64,000 bases of DNA from positions 2,677,501 to 2,741,500 of the forward strand of contig NZ_CP043489.1 in the NCBI RefSeq assembly GCF_008330945.1, in the 5' to 3' direction. The position numbers were made by a program, and so were the translations under genes. Each line of letters begins with the position of its first letter. The stretch's first letter is position 1. This stretch comes from Labrys sp. KNU-23. GTDB lineage: Bacteria; Pseudomonadota; Alphaproteobacteria; Rhizobiales; Labraceae. The notes below the pieces were generated by a model, which was given only the letters and a program-made list of their open reading frames with translations, was not told the origin of the DNA and did no database searches. This document shows positions 35,074-43,589 of this stretch, piece by piece.

Positions 35074-35982
35074 ATGGACAATCGGGCCGGCGAAATGGAG
35101 GTGTTCGTCACCGCGGCCGAGTTGCACAGTTTCTCGGCCGCCGGGCGCAAGCTGCATCTGTCGCCCTCGGCAGTGAGCAAGCTCGTCACCCGGATCGAGG
35201 ACAGGCTCGGCGCCCGCCTGCTGGTGCGGACCACGCGGACCCTGCAGCTCACGCCCGAGGGGGAGACCTATCTTGCCCGCGCGCAGGCCATCCTTGCCGA
35301 CATCGCGGAGACGGAGCGGATGATATCGAGCGGCGGCGAGGTCGTGCCATCGGGGCGGCTGCGGGTCAGCGCCTCGGTGGGATTCGGGGCGCGCTGCGTG
35401 GTGCCGGTGCTGCCCGATTTCCTGGCGCGCTATCCCAAGGTCGAGCTCGATCTGTCGCTCACGGACGAGGTCATCGACCTGGTCGAGGAGAGGGCCGATA
35501 TCGCCATCCGTTCAGGGCCCATGCGCGATTCAGGGCTGAAGGCACGCAAGATCCTGGAGAGCCAACGCGTGATCACCGCTTCGCCCGGCTATCTCGCCCG
35601 CCATGGCATGCCCAGCACGCCCGAGGAGCTCGAGCGGCACAATTGCTTGCTGTTCAACTTCCGGCGCGGCCTCGACAGCTGGCCGTTCCGGGACCCCGGC
35701 TCGGCCATCGTGCGGCGCGTGCAGGTGGCCGGCAACCTTACGGCCAATAATGGGCCGACCATGCGCAAGCTCTGCATGGACGGCCTCGGCCTGGTACGTC
35801 TCGGCCGTTTCCATGTTCAGCCAGATATCGATGCCGGATTCCTGGTGCCGGTGCTGGAGGACTACAACGCCCTCGACGTCGAGCTGATCCATGCCGTCTT
35901 CGTCGGCCATGACCATCTGGCCGCCCGCATCCGCGCCTTCGTGGATTTCCTGGCCGAAAGAATCGGGCGGGAGGAGCCTTGA
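35074..35982 (+). CDS. LysR family transcriptional regulator
   Basis: A 302-residue LysR protein. The helix-turn-helix (about 6-65) is FVTAAELHSFSAAGRKLHLS with LEDRLGARLL-like continuation; the effector domain begins near residue 92 (SGRLRVSASVGFGARCVVPV). It is divergent from the MFS/aldo-keto reductase pair and probably controls it from the 116-bp AT-richer region 34958-35073, where LysR T-N11-A type sites are possible but not unambiguous. AAGGGAG precedes the ATG. Effector unknown. Confidence 0.92.
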   Translation: MDNRAGEMEVFVTAAELHSFSAAGRKLHLSPSAVSKLVTRIEDRLGARLLVRTTRTLQLTPEGETYLARAQAILADIAETERMISSGGEVVPSGRLRVSASVGFGARCVVPVLPDFLARYPKVELDLSLTDEVIDLVEERADIAIRSGPMRDSGLKARKILESQRVITASPGYLARHGMPSTPEELERHNCLLFNFRRGLDSWPFRDPGSAIVRRVQVAGNLTANNGPTMRKLCMDGLGLVRLGRFHVQPDIDAGFLVPVLEDYNALDVELIHAVFVGHDHLAARIRAFVDFLAERIGREEP

Positions 35983-35984
35983 CC

Positions 35985-36070
35985 TCCTGGGACCGCCAGC
36001 ATCTTGCTGGCTCTTCCTTCCTGCCAAGGCAACGGCTCCAAGAGCCGGCAAGATGCCGGCCGTCCCAGGA
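35985..36070. repeat. Long composite inverted repeat, copy 5
   Basis: TCCTGGGACCGCCAGCATCT is mirrored by AGATGCCGGCCGTCCCAGGA, with CTCTT and AAGAG facing the loop. It directly follows the LysR stop codon. Confidence 0.85.
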
Positions 36071-36077
36071 AACGCAA

Positions 36078-36101
36078 ACGCCGGCCCACGGGGGCCGGCG
36101 T
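36078..36101 (-). terminator. Hairpin, probable terminator
   Basis: ACGCCGGCCC pairs perfectly with GGGCCGGCGT around a 4-nt loop. On the minus strand it is followed by TTGCGTTT, so it could end tmm transcripts; it may also serve the LysR gene from the other side. Confidence 0.5.
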
Positions 36102-36126
36102 CGCAACTGTCTATCGCAATTGGCCT

Positions 36127-36228
36127 AGAGCGTTTTGCGATCTGGTGGAATCACCAAGAATCGCAAAGACGCGTCGGAACAAGGAGCTAGAGCAAATAAG
36201 CGTTCACACTTGAACGCACTTTGCTCTA
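36127..36228 (+). repeat. Two-hairpin dispersed repeat, copy 2
   Basis: GCGTTTTGCGAT (36130-36141) pairs with ATCGCAAAGACGC (36160-36172). After the linker GGAACAAGGAGCT a second hairpin follows, AGAGCAAA...GTTCA with TGAAC...TTTGCTCT (to 36227). The end of the element includes the stop codon of tmm on the minus strand. Confidence 0.75.
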
Positions 36229-37590
36229 GGCCACCTTGGTGGCCGCCTCCGGCTCGGTGCGCAGATAGGTTTCCATGCTGTCGTCGAGCGCCTCCACCCA
36301 GCTTGTATGGTGCTTGGGTGCCATGGTGCCGGTCATCAGGGAGCGGTAGCCATGGTCGCGGAAGCCCATGATGTCCTCCATCTTGTGGTGCTCCCACTCC
36401 ATGAAGGTCTTGTTGGTGGCCTCGATGTCGAACTGCGGATAGTCGGTCTCGGCCAGCAGCTCTTTCACATAGTCGCCCTGGTACCAGATCATCTGCTCGG
36501 CATTCTCGAGAGTTTCCTCACGCGCACGCCAGGCGTCGAAATTGGCCTTGAGTTCGGCTTCCGGCGGCAGCTTGATGCGGCCCATCATCACGTCGCGCGC
36601 CCACCAGGCCTGCACGTCGAACATGTTGAAGGTGTAGAACTGGTCCTGCATGCCGATATAGAAGAGCTGCGGGTTCCGGTCGAAGATCACGCCCTTGTAG
36701 AGATGATCGGCCCACAGCCGGTTGGCCGTCTTCAGGCGCAGGTCGTCCGGCAGGAACGGGAAGTGGTGCTGATAGCCGGTGCACAGGATCAGCGCGTCGA
36801 CCTCCTTGCTGGAGCCGTCGGCGAAATAGGCCGTGCGGTTTTCGAGGCGCTGCAGCAGCGGGCGCTCCTCGAAATTGGCTGGCCATTTGAAACCCATCGG
36901 CTTGGAGCGGTAGCTGGTGGTCACCGACTTGGCGCCATATTTCCAGCATTGCGAACCGATGTCCTCGGCCGAATAGCTGCGGCCGACGAGCAGGATGTCC
37001 TTGCCCTTGAACTCCAGGGCGTCACGGAAGTCGTGCGCATGCAGCACACGGCCGTTGAAGTTCTTCACGCCTTCGAAATAGGGCACGTGCGGCGTGGAGA
37101 AGTGGCCGGAGGCCACCACGACATAGTCGAACTCCTCGTCATACATGCGGTCTTCGGTACGCTCATGCGCCGTGACCGTGAACTTCTTGGTGGCGTCGTC
37201 GAAGCGCACCATGCGCACCGGCGTGTTGAAGCGCACCCATTTGCGCACGTCCGCCTTCTCGACGCGGCCCTTGATATAGTCCCACAGCACCGCGCGCGGC
37301 GGGTAGGAAGGGATCGGCTTGCCGAAATGCTCTTCGAAAGAGTAGTCGGCGAATTCCAGGCATTCCTTGGGACCGTTCGACCAGAGATAGCGGTACATGC
37401 TGCCATGCACCGGCTCGCCATGTTCGTCGAGGCCCGTTCGCCAGGTGTAGTTCCACAGCCCGCCCCAATCCGACTGTTTTTCGAAGCAGACGATTTCGGG
37501 AATGGCAGCACCCTTGCGGGCGGCGGATTGAAAGGCGCGGAGCTGAGCCAAGCCCGAGGGACCGGCACCGATCACGGCAACTCTTGTCAT
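36226..37590 (-). CDS. tmm: Trimethylamine monooxygenase (flavin-containing)
   Basis: A 454-residue class B flavoprotein monooxygenase that oxidises trimethylamine to trimethylamine N-oxide with NADPH and O2. FAD motif GAGPSGLAQLRAF at residues 8-20; FMO signature F178-x-G180-x-x-x-H184-x-x-x-F188 in FNGRVLHAHDF; NADPH motif near 203-208 (GRSYSAEDIGSQ). Long segments such as KQSDWGGLWNYTWRTGLDE, YRYLWSNGPKE and TGTMAPKHHT match characterised Tmm proteins of Methylocella and Roseobacters. ATG 37590 has GGGGAAG upstream. No trimethylamine-N-oxide demethylase (tdm), dimethylamine monooxygenase or TMAO ABC importer is in the window, so the rest of the pathway must be elsewhere or absent. Confidence 0.93.
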   Translation of the reverse strand: MTRVAVIGAGPSGLAQLRAFQSAARKGAAIPEIVCFEKQSDWGGLWNYTWRTGLDEHGEPVHGSMYRYLWSNGPKECLEFADYSFEEHFGKPIPSYPPRAVLWDYIKGRVEKADVRKWVRFNTPVRMVRFDDATKKFTVTAHERTEDRMYDEEFDYVVVASGHFSTPHVPYFEGVKNFNGRVLHAHDFRDALEFKGKDILLVGRSYSAEDIGSQCWKYGAKSVTTSYRSKPMGFKWPANFEERPLLQRLENRTAYFADGSSKEVDALILCTGYQHHFPFLPDDLRLKTANRLWADHLYKGVIFDRNPQLFYIGMQDQFYTFNMFDVQAWWARDVMMGRIKLPPEAELKANFDAWRAREETLENAEQMIWYQGDYVKELLAETDYPQFDIEATNKTFMEWEHHKMEDIMGFRDHGYRSLMTGTMAPKHHTSWVEALDDSMETYLRTEPEAATKVA

Positions 37591-38040
37591 ATATTCTTCC
37601 CCTCTACCGATATGGCGGTTGGTTTGAGCGTCTGGATTTCTATACTTTTTGGCGCTCCGCCGGCCTCCTTCGATGCCCTCGCAGCACTCCTTGGCCGCCG
37701 CTGGCCTGATGGGACTTGTCCGCATGACGCCGATGGGAGATGCTCGCCGGCATGCAATCCAAGCCCCGCAGACTTCACTGCGGATAATATTTATTTCCTG
37801 ACTATAATCTCACCTGCCGCCGTGACAAGTCGGCTCTTCGTTTTTTTGATCCGGGCTCCCATCTTTGGGGAGAGTCTGCGGAGCAGGCTTACCGTCCCGG
37901 TATGGTGAACTTTGCTTCCCAAAGGTCAAGCCTCATGGCTCGTTGCGGACGGGCAAGGGATTCTTCGGCGCCTCCGTGAAACCGAGCCGGTTTTCGTAGA
38001 AGTGCTTGATCGAACATACCATATTTGCGATGGAGAACCC
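37591..38040. other. Divergent intergenic region, no gene seen
   Basis: The 450 bp between tmm and the SDHAF4-like gene contain an AT-rich stretch (about 37775-37815, GATAATATTTATTTCCTGAC) suited to promoters. No open frame here resembles a known protein; the in-frame extension of the downstream gene to 37912 looks non-coding. Confidence 0.5.
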
Positions 38041-38247
38041 ATGTCCGCTCCTGAGTCCGACACCCCTCCCCATGCAGCGCCCGGCAAGATCCTGAGCGAT
38101 GCGGCCAAGCGCGCCCTCGTGGAGGCGGCCGAGCGCCGCAAGGCGGAAAAGCCGGTTGAGCGCCCGCGCGAGGTCAACGGCCGCGACGGCCCCGAGCCCG
38201 TGCGCTACGGCGACTGGGAAGTGAAAGGCATCGCTTCCGATTTTTGA
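38041..38247 (+). CDS. DUF1674/SDHAF4-like succinate dehydrogenase assembly factor
   Basis: A 68-residue protein whose C-terminus RYGDWEVKGIASDF matches the diagnostic end of the DUF1674 family (SDHAF4 in eukaryotes), preceded by a lysine- and glutamate-rich helix (ALVEAAERRKAEKP). SDHAF4 binds the flavinylated SdhA subunit and aids assembly of succinate dehydrogenase. ATG 38041 is chosen because GGAGA precedes it and the extension upstream is not family-like. In this window it stands alone, apart from sdh genes, followed by its own terminator. Confidence 0.9.
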   Translation: MSAPESDTPPHAAPGKILSDAAKRALVEAAERRKAEKPVERPREVNGRDGPEPVRYGDWEVKGIASDF

Positions 38248-38250
38248 GTC

Positions 38251-38277
38251 TGCCATTGCCGGGAGGCATGGCATTTT
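38251..38277 (+). terminator. Rho-independent terminator of the SDHAF4-like gene
   Basis: TGCCAT-T-GCC pairs with GGC-ATGGCA (9 bp with one bulged T) around a GGGA loop, followed by TTTT. It begins 4 bp after the stop codon. Confidence 0.65.
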
Positions 38278-38459
38278 CGTTGATCGCGGAATTGCCATAA
38301 GTATTGCTGAATTGTTTCCGATCTATTCCTATCGGTAAATTCGTCATCACGAATAATTCACGCCTCATACCTCTCTCGTGAATTGCGGGGGTGGGCAGCG
38401 CGTCGTAGCTTCATGGTCATTGAATGCTCATTTTCATATGAGTTATTGAGGAGACGATC

Positions 38460-38696
38460 ATGAAGATCTTTACGATTTCTACGATTGCTGTGTTTGGTAT
38501 TGTCCTTGCCGCCACGGCCGCCAATGCTCATGGCCGCCTCGTTACCGGGCCTGAATTATACGGTGCACACGCCGCGGCGCAGCAGACGGGTGAAAGCGAC
38601 CAACGCGCCGGCACGAACGACAGCGCCGCCCAGCCCCGCAAGGTCCATGTCGCCCAGCACAGTGCACGCCGGCTGCGTAACAGCGAAGCCTACTGA
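38460..38696 (+). CDS. Small secreted protein, unknown function
   Basis: A 78-residue protein with a clear Sec signal peptide (MKIFTISTIAVFGIVLAATA, cleavage likely after ANA at residue 23). The mature form of 55 residues is polar, rich in Ala, Gln, Arg and His, with no cysteine and no recognisable domain. A strong GAGGAG ribosome-binding site lies seven bases upstream. It has its own terminator downstream and AT-rich sequence upstream, so it is a single-gene unit. Small alanine-rich periplasmic proteins of this kind occur widely in Rhizobiales without known function. Confidence 0.75.
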   Translation: MKIFTISTIAVFGIVLAATAANAHGRLVTGPELYGAHAAAQQTGESDQRAGTNDSAAQPRKVHVAQHSARRLRNSEAY

Positions 38697-38773
38697 ACCT
38701 CCACGCCGGACGTTTCATCACCTAGGCGTAGAAAGACGTTCTTTTTATCAGATCATAGTAGAGTGATATTGCG

Positions 38774-38803
38774 CGCCGCCCCGCTTGCCGGGGCGGCGTT
38801 TTT
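38774..38803 (+). terminator. Strong rho-independent terminator
   Basis: CGCCGCCCCG (38774-38783) and CGGGGCGGCG (38789-38798) form a perfect 10-bp stem with a 5-nt loop, followed by TTTTT. It ends the transcript of the small secreted protein. Confidence 0.9.
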
Positions 38804-38858
38804 GTTGCGGTGCAGATCACATGTTCCCGCGGCGATTTCCGCCGGCGATCGCGGCTTG

Positions 38859-38873
38859 TTAAGCCCGTGGTAA
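38859..38873 (+). promoter_or_regulatory. Candidate CtrA box
   Basis: TTAAGCCCGTGGTAA matches TTAA-N7-TTAA with one mismatch, and the right half continues as GTAACCAT, close to the frequent TTAACCAT form. It lies about 460 bp before the chosen divL start. A match of this quality can arise by chance; its position before a gene of the CtrA control circuit is what makes it notable. Confidence 0.3.
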
Positions 38874-39330
38874 CCATAATCGGTGCCAAGATGACGGGTC
38901 GCTTCGTCATGTCTGGCTCCCTCATCCGGAGCCTGCACCTTCAAATTTCCTTGCATAGCCGCCGAATGACCTCTTCCGGCGGGAGTCAAGGGGAGGGTAA
39001 AGTGAACTGATTCGGGGGGCGGGTTCGCGGTCGTGCAGACCGGGAGGCCGGCCTTCCGCGCAAGGCCGGACGTCATGCGCAATGACAGCCGGTTCCCTTT
39101 GTGGGCGGGGCCGATTTCCGTTCGGCCGGCGGTGCCCGCAAATGTGCAAGGGCAGGGCGCGTCGGTGCCTGCGTTCTTGGCAGACGGGGTCGCAGCAGCC
39201 TGGCGGTTTCCGCCCGTCCGAAGGATGGGCGAGGTCGTCGCGGTCCTGCCAACGTCGCGTTGCGTTTCAGGGTGAGCGGAACGTCATTTGCCGGCGCCTG
39301 TCCGGTACCGAAGGGATTCGTCGAAGCAAG

Positions 39331-41838
39331 ATGCGACAGGACAGACGGCAAGGCAGGCACAAAGGATGGGGATCCCCGAGCGGATTCCTATGCACCTGCA
39401 TTTCCCTGACGGCCATGCTGCCCGTATCTGCCGCATTGGCGGCCGATGCCATGCCGGCGGCATCGGGCCTGTTCGGCAACCTCTCCAGTGCCGATCGCCG
39501 CATCCTTGCCATGCTGGCCCTGTTCGCCGGCCTGCTGATCCTGGCGACCGGCCTCGCCGTATTCTATCTGCGTGCCCGCAATGCCTGGCTCAAGCGCGAT
39601 CGCGCCGCCAAGGCCGAAGCGCAGGCGCTGGCCGCCCGCGCCGAGCGTGCCGAAGCCCTGTTGATGTCCGAACCGCAGCTGATCGCTGTCTGGTCCGGCA
39701 CCGAGGATCTGCCGCTGCTGTCGGGTGAATTGCCGGGCGTCGCCATCTCTCCCTCCCGCCGTGGCCTGATCGGTACGGGCTGGCTCGATTATCATGATAC
39801 CCGCGCGCTGGAGGAGCACATCGCGGCGCTGCGCGGACGCGGCGAGAGTTTTCACATGGTGGCGCGCTCGCGCCATGGCGGCTATGTCGAAGCGGATGGC
39901 CGCGCCATTGGCGGACGGGCCGTGCTCAGGCTGCGCGATGTCACCGGCGATCGCCTGGAACTCGCCCGCCTCGCCGACCGGCATCGCCGCGCCAGCGAGG
40001 AGATCGAGGCGATCCGCTCCCTGCTCGACGAGGCGCCGGTGCCGCTCTGGCTGCGCAATGCCAACGACAAGCTGGTCTGGGTCAACAAGGCCTATGCCAG
40101 GGCCGTGGATGCCCAGGACGAGAACGACGTCCTCAGCGGCGACATCGAACTGCTCGACCGGCCCGCGCGCGAGGAGGCCAATGCCGCGCGGCACGACGGC
40201 AAGTCCTTCCTCAAGCGCGTGCCGGCTGTGGTCGGTGGCGCCAGGCGCACGCTCGACGTGATCGACATCCCCTCGTCCCGCGGCTCCGCCGGCATGGCGA
40301 TCGACGTCTCGGAAGTCGAGACCATGCGCGCCGATATCGGTCGCCAGATCGAGGCGCATGTGCGCACCCTCGACCAGCTCGCCACCGCCGTGGCGATCTT
40401 CGACGCCGACCAGCACCTCACCTTCTACAACGCCTCCTTTGCCGCGCTTTGGCAGCTCGACGCGGCTTTCCTGGACGGCAAGCCGACCGACAGCGAGATC
40501 CTCGACCGCCTGCGGGCCCAGCGTCGCCTGCCCGAACAGGCCGATTTCAGGGCCTGGAAATCGAAGCTGCACGAAGCCTATCGTGCTTTCGAGCCGGCCG
40601 AGCACTGGTGGCATTTGCCCGATGGCCGCACTTCGCGCGTGGTCACCACGCCCAACCCGGCCGGTGGCGTCACCTATCTGTTCGAGGACGTCACCGAGCG
40701 CATCGATCTGGAAGCCCGCTACAAGGCGCTCTCGCGTGTCCAGGGCGAGACGCTGGAAAATCTCAAGGAAGGCGTGGCCGCTTTCGGCTCCGACGGCAGG
40801 CTGCGCCTGTCCAACCCCGCCTTTGCCGCGATCTGGCGGCTGCCGCAGGAAATGCTGGAGCAGCGCCCCCATATCGACGACGTGGTGTCGCGCTGCTCGG
40901 TCCTGTTCCGCGACGAGGCGGTGTGGCAGGCGCTCAAGGGGGTGATCACATCCTTCGGCGACGCCCGTCATTCCACGGACCAGCGCATGATGCGGGTCGA
41001 TGGCACGGTCATCGACGTCGCCACCGTGCCGCTGCCGGATGGCGGCACGCTGGCCACCTTCACCGACGTCACCGATTCGGTGAATTTCGAGAACGCCCTG
41101 GTCGAGAAGAACGAGGCGCTGGAGGAAGCCGCCCGGCTGAAGAACGACTTCGTCCATCACGTTTCCTACGAACTGCGCTCGCCGCTCACCAACATCATCG
41201 GTTTCGTGCAGCTGATGGCCGATGGCGCCGCCGGACCGCTCAACGAGAAGCAGCGCCAATATGCCGGCTACATCAAGACCTCGTCCGACGCGCTCTATGC
41301 CATCATCAACAACATCCTCGACCTCGCCACCATCGATGCCGGCGCCATGACGCTCGACCTCGGCAAGGTCGATATCCGCGAAGCCATGCAGGGCGTGGCC
41401 GAGGCGGTGCAGCCGCGCCTGGCCGAAACTGGTGTCCGGCTGGAGATGAAGGCGAGCCAGGCGATCGGCAATTTCGAGGCCGATGGCCAGCGCGTGCGCC
41501 AGGTGCTGTTCAACCTGCTCTCCAATGCCATCGGTTTCTCGCAGGCTGGCGGCACCGTGACGCTTTCGGCCCTGCGCAAGGGCCAGGAGATCGTCTTCCG
41601 CGTCGAGGATCGCGGCCGCGGCATTTCCCAGGCCGTGATCGACCGCGTCTTCGATCGCTTCGAATCCCATGGCGGCTCGAGCGGCCATCGCGGCGTCGGC
41701 CTCGGCCTGTCCATCGTGCGCTCCTTCGTGGAACTGCATGGCGGCACGGTCGAGCTGGTCTCCGAGGAAGGCCGCGGTACTATCGTGACCTGCCGTTTTC
41801 CGGTCGACGCCGCCATCCACAGGGAGGCAGCCGAATGA
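39331..41838 (+). CDS. divL: DivL-type PAS sensor pseudo-histidine kinase (Tyr in place of phospho-His)
   Basis: About 835 residues from ATG 39331. Order: signal/anchor (CTCISLTAMLPVSAALAADA), a membrane helix (ILAMLALFAGLLILATGLAV), several PAS regions (around residues 210-520, with LDQLATAVAIFDADQHLTFY and LENLKEGVAAFGSDG), a HisKA helix bundle, and an HATPase domain with DRGRGIS and GHRGVGLGLSIVR. The H-box reads FVHHVSYELRSPLTNI: the residue that is phosphorylated in normal kinases is Tyr (Y613, codon at 41167), exactly as in Caulobacter DivL. DivL binds DivK~P/DivK and steers CckA, hence CtrA activity and the cell cycle. Neighbours tsaE-amgK and murU match its usual setting. The start is uncertain; ATG 39415 is possible. 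Confidence 0.9.
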   Translation: MRQDRRQGRHKGWGSPSGFLCTCISLTAMLPVSAALAADAMPAASGLFGNLSSADRRILAMLALFAGLLILATGLAVFYLRARNAWLKRDRAAKAEAQALAARAERAEALLMSEPQLIAVWSGTEDLPLLSGELPGVAISPSRRGLIGTGWLDYHDTRALEEHIAALRGRGESFHMVARSRHGGYVEADGRAIGGRAVLRLRDVTGDRLELARLADRHRRASEEIEAIRSLLDEAPVPLWLRNANDKLVWVNKAYARAVDAQDENDVLSGDIELLDRPAREEANAARHDGKSFLKRVPAVVGGARRTLDVIDIPSSRGSAGMAIDVSEVETMRADIGRQIEAHVRTLDQLATAVAIFDADQHLTFYNASFAALWQLDAAFLDGKPTDSEILDRLRAQRRLPEQADFRAWKSKLHEAYRAFEPAEHWWHLPDGRTSRVVTTPNPAGGVTYLFEDVTERIDLEARYKALSRVQGETLENLKEGVAAFGSDGRLRLSNPAFAAIWRLPQEMLEQRPHIDDVVSRCSVLFRDEAVWQALKGVITSFGDARHSTDQRMMRVDGTVIDVATVPLPDGGTLATFTDVTDSVNFENALVEKNEALEEAARLKNDFVHHVSYELRSPLTNIIGFVQLMADGAAGPLNEKQRQYAGYIKTSSDALYAIINNILDLATIDAGAMTLDLGKVDIREAMQGVAEAVQPRLAETGVRLEMKASQAIGNFEADGQRVRQVLFNLLSNAIGFSQAGGTVTLSALRKGQEIVFRVEDRGRGISQAVIDRVFDRFESHGGSSGHRGVGLGLSIVRSFVELHGGTVELVSEEGRGTIVTCRFPVDAAIHREAAE

Positions 41839-41863
41839 TGGCGTGCGTGAGTCTTGGCGCGCC

Positions 41864-42029
41864 GCTACCCTCTCCTGAAGGGGGAGGGTCAGGTAAAGCC
41901 CGGGGTGGGGTGAGAACCGCCACCCGGGCTAGCAAAGCTTCCGTGCGTGGCACACATTGGGACCGCCGCGCCGCCACCCCACCCCGACGCTGCGCGTCGA
42001 CCCTTCCCCTCCAGGGTTGGGTAAGTCGC
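41864..42029. repeat. Nested extragenic palindrome
   Basis: CTACCCTCTCCTGAAGGGGG on the left pairs with CCCTTCCCCTCCAGGGTTGG-type sequence on the right, and GGGGTGGGGTG pairs with CACCCCACCCC. It fills most of the gap between divL and tsaE-amgK and may reduce read-through between them. Confidence 0.7.
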
Positions 42030-42056
42030 GCCATGACGATCTGAAGGCCCAGCCCA

Positions 42057-43589
42057 TTGACCGATCTCCTGACCCACCAATGGACCGTCGACCTGCCGAG
42101 CGAAGCGGCGACCGAGCTGCTGGCCCGCGACCTGGCGGCGACGCTGCGGGCCGGCGATCTCGTCACCCTGTCGGGCGATCTCGGTGCCGGAAAGACGGCC
42201 TTTGCCCGGGCCCTGATCCGCGAGATCGCCGAGGATCCGGAACTGGAAGTCTCCAGCCCCACCTTCACGCTGATCCAGCTTTACGACACGCCGGTCTTCC
42301 CGGTCGTGCATGCCGATCTCTATCGCATCGGCCATGCCAGCGAGCTGGACGAACTGGGCTGGGACGAGGCGCCGGACGGCGCGCTGGTGCTGGTCGAATG
42401 GCCTGAGAAGGCCGGCGAGGCGCTTCCCGCCGACCGGCTCGACATCCGTTTCGTGCATGCCGGCCGCAGCGAGACCGCTCGGCGCGCGACGCTGACGGGC
42501 ACGGGCGAGTGGTCGTCCCGGCTGCGCCGCTTCTCCCAGACCGGCGATTTCCTGCGCCATGCCGGCTGGCAGGATGCCGTGCGCGAGCATGTCCAGGGCG
42601 ATGCCTCGACCCGTTCCTATGCCCGGCTCAGGCGCGGGGACTCCACGGTAATCCTGATGAATTCGCCGGCCCATACCGACCGCACGCCGGTGCGCTACGG
42701 CAAGACCTACAGCCAGATCGCCCATATCTCCCAGGATGTGAAGCCCTTCGTGGCGATGGCGAAGGGCCTGACGGAGCGCGGCTTCTCCGCGCCGCAGATC
42801 CTCAAGGAGGACCTGCTGCACGGCCTGCTCCTGCTGGAGGATTTCGGCACGGACTTCATTGCCGAGGACAACAAGCCGGTTCCCGAGCGCTATGGCGTGG
42901 CCATCGATCTGCTTGCCCGCCTGCATGGCATGGAGCTGCCGGATACGCTGCCTGTCGCGTCCGCCATCAACCACAAGATCCCGCCCTTCGATCACGGTGC
43001 CCTCGATATCGAGGTCGAGCTCCTGATCGAATGGTACATGCCGATGATCGGCGCCCCGCAATTGTCGCAGCGCAACCGTGACCATTTCACGGCGCTCTGG
43101 CGCTCGGCGCTCGCACCCGTCGTCAAGGGCGAGCAGAGCTGGCTGCTGCGTGACATGCATTCTCCGAACCTGATGTGGCTGCCTGAGCGCGAGGGCATCA
43201 GGCGGATCGGCCTGCTCGACTTCCAGGATGCCATGATCGGCCCGCCTGCCTATGACGTCGCCTCGCTCTGCCTCGATGCGCGGGTGAGCGTGGACCAGGA
43301 GCTCGAGCTCCAGCTCCTGACCCGCTATGTCAAGGCGCGCCGCAGCGCCGATGCCGCTTTCGATCCCGCCGGCTTCGCGCGCGCCTATGCGGTGATGGCG
43401 GCCCAGCGCAACACCAAGCTGCTCGGCCTGTTCGCCCGGCTCGACAAGCGTGACGGCAAGCCGGCTTATCTCAAGCACATTCCGCGCATCCGCGCCTATC
43501 TCGACCGCGCTTTGGCCCATCCCACCCTGGCCGACCTGAAGGAATGGTTCGAGACCTTCGTCTTCGCGATAGAAGCCAGAGTATCATGA
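42057..43589 (+). CDS. tsaE: Fusion of TsaE (tRNA t6A synthesis ATPase) and AmgK-like sugar kinase
   Basis: A 510-residue bifunctional protein. Residues 1-150 are TsaE: the P-loop GDLGAGKT is at 40-47, followed by SSPTFTLIQLY and HADLYRIG; TsaE supports TsaB/TsaD in making t6A on tRNAs. Residues about 165-510 are an aminoglycoside-phosphotransferase-fold kinase of the AmgK type with LLRDMHSPNLMWL (catalytic loop) and GLLDFQDAMIGPPAYDVASL; AmgK phosphorylates anomeric N-acetylmuramate/N-acetylglucosamine in cell-wall recycling. The start is TTG 42057, preceded by GAAGG. The stop overlaps murU (ATGA), which encodes the next recycling step. The fusion occurs in other Rhizobiales. Confidence 0.92.
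   Translation: MTDLLTHQWTVDLPSEAATELLARDLAATLRAGDLVTLSGDLGAGKTAFARALIREIAEDPELEVSSPTFTLIQLYDTPVFPVVHADLYRIGHASELDELGWDEAPDGALVLVEWPEKAGEALPADRLDIRFVHAGRSETARRATLTGTGEWSSRLRRFSQTGDFLRHAGWQDAVREHVQGDASTRSYARLRRGDSTVILMNSPAHTDRTPVRYGKTYSQIAHISQDVKPFVAMAKGLTERGFSAPQILKEDLLHGLLLLEDFGTDFIAEDNKPVPERYGVAIDLLARLHGMELPDTLPVASAINHKIPPFDHGALDIEVELLIEWYMPMIGAPQLSQRNRDHFTALWRSALAPVVKGEQSWLLRDMHSPNLMWLPEREGIRRIGLLDFQDAMIGPPAYDVASLCLDARVSVDQELELQLLTRYVKARRSADAAFDPAGFARAYAVMAAQRNTKLLGLFARLDKRDGKPAYLKHIPRIRAYLDRALAHPTLADLKEWFETFVFAIEARVS

Larger units (their letters stand above)
38697..39330. other. Intergenic region upstream of divL, no gene seen
   Basis: This 634-bp stretch contains a strong terminator (38774-38803) and a CtrA-box-like site (38859-38873). 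Open frames in it lack ribosome-binding sites and family features. If divL actually starts at ATG 39082, the last 249 bp would be coding, but that extension looks arbitrary (many Arg, Cys and Trp). Confidence 0.5.
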
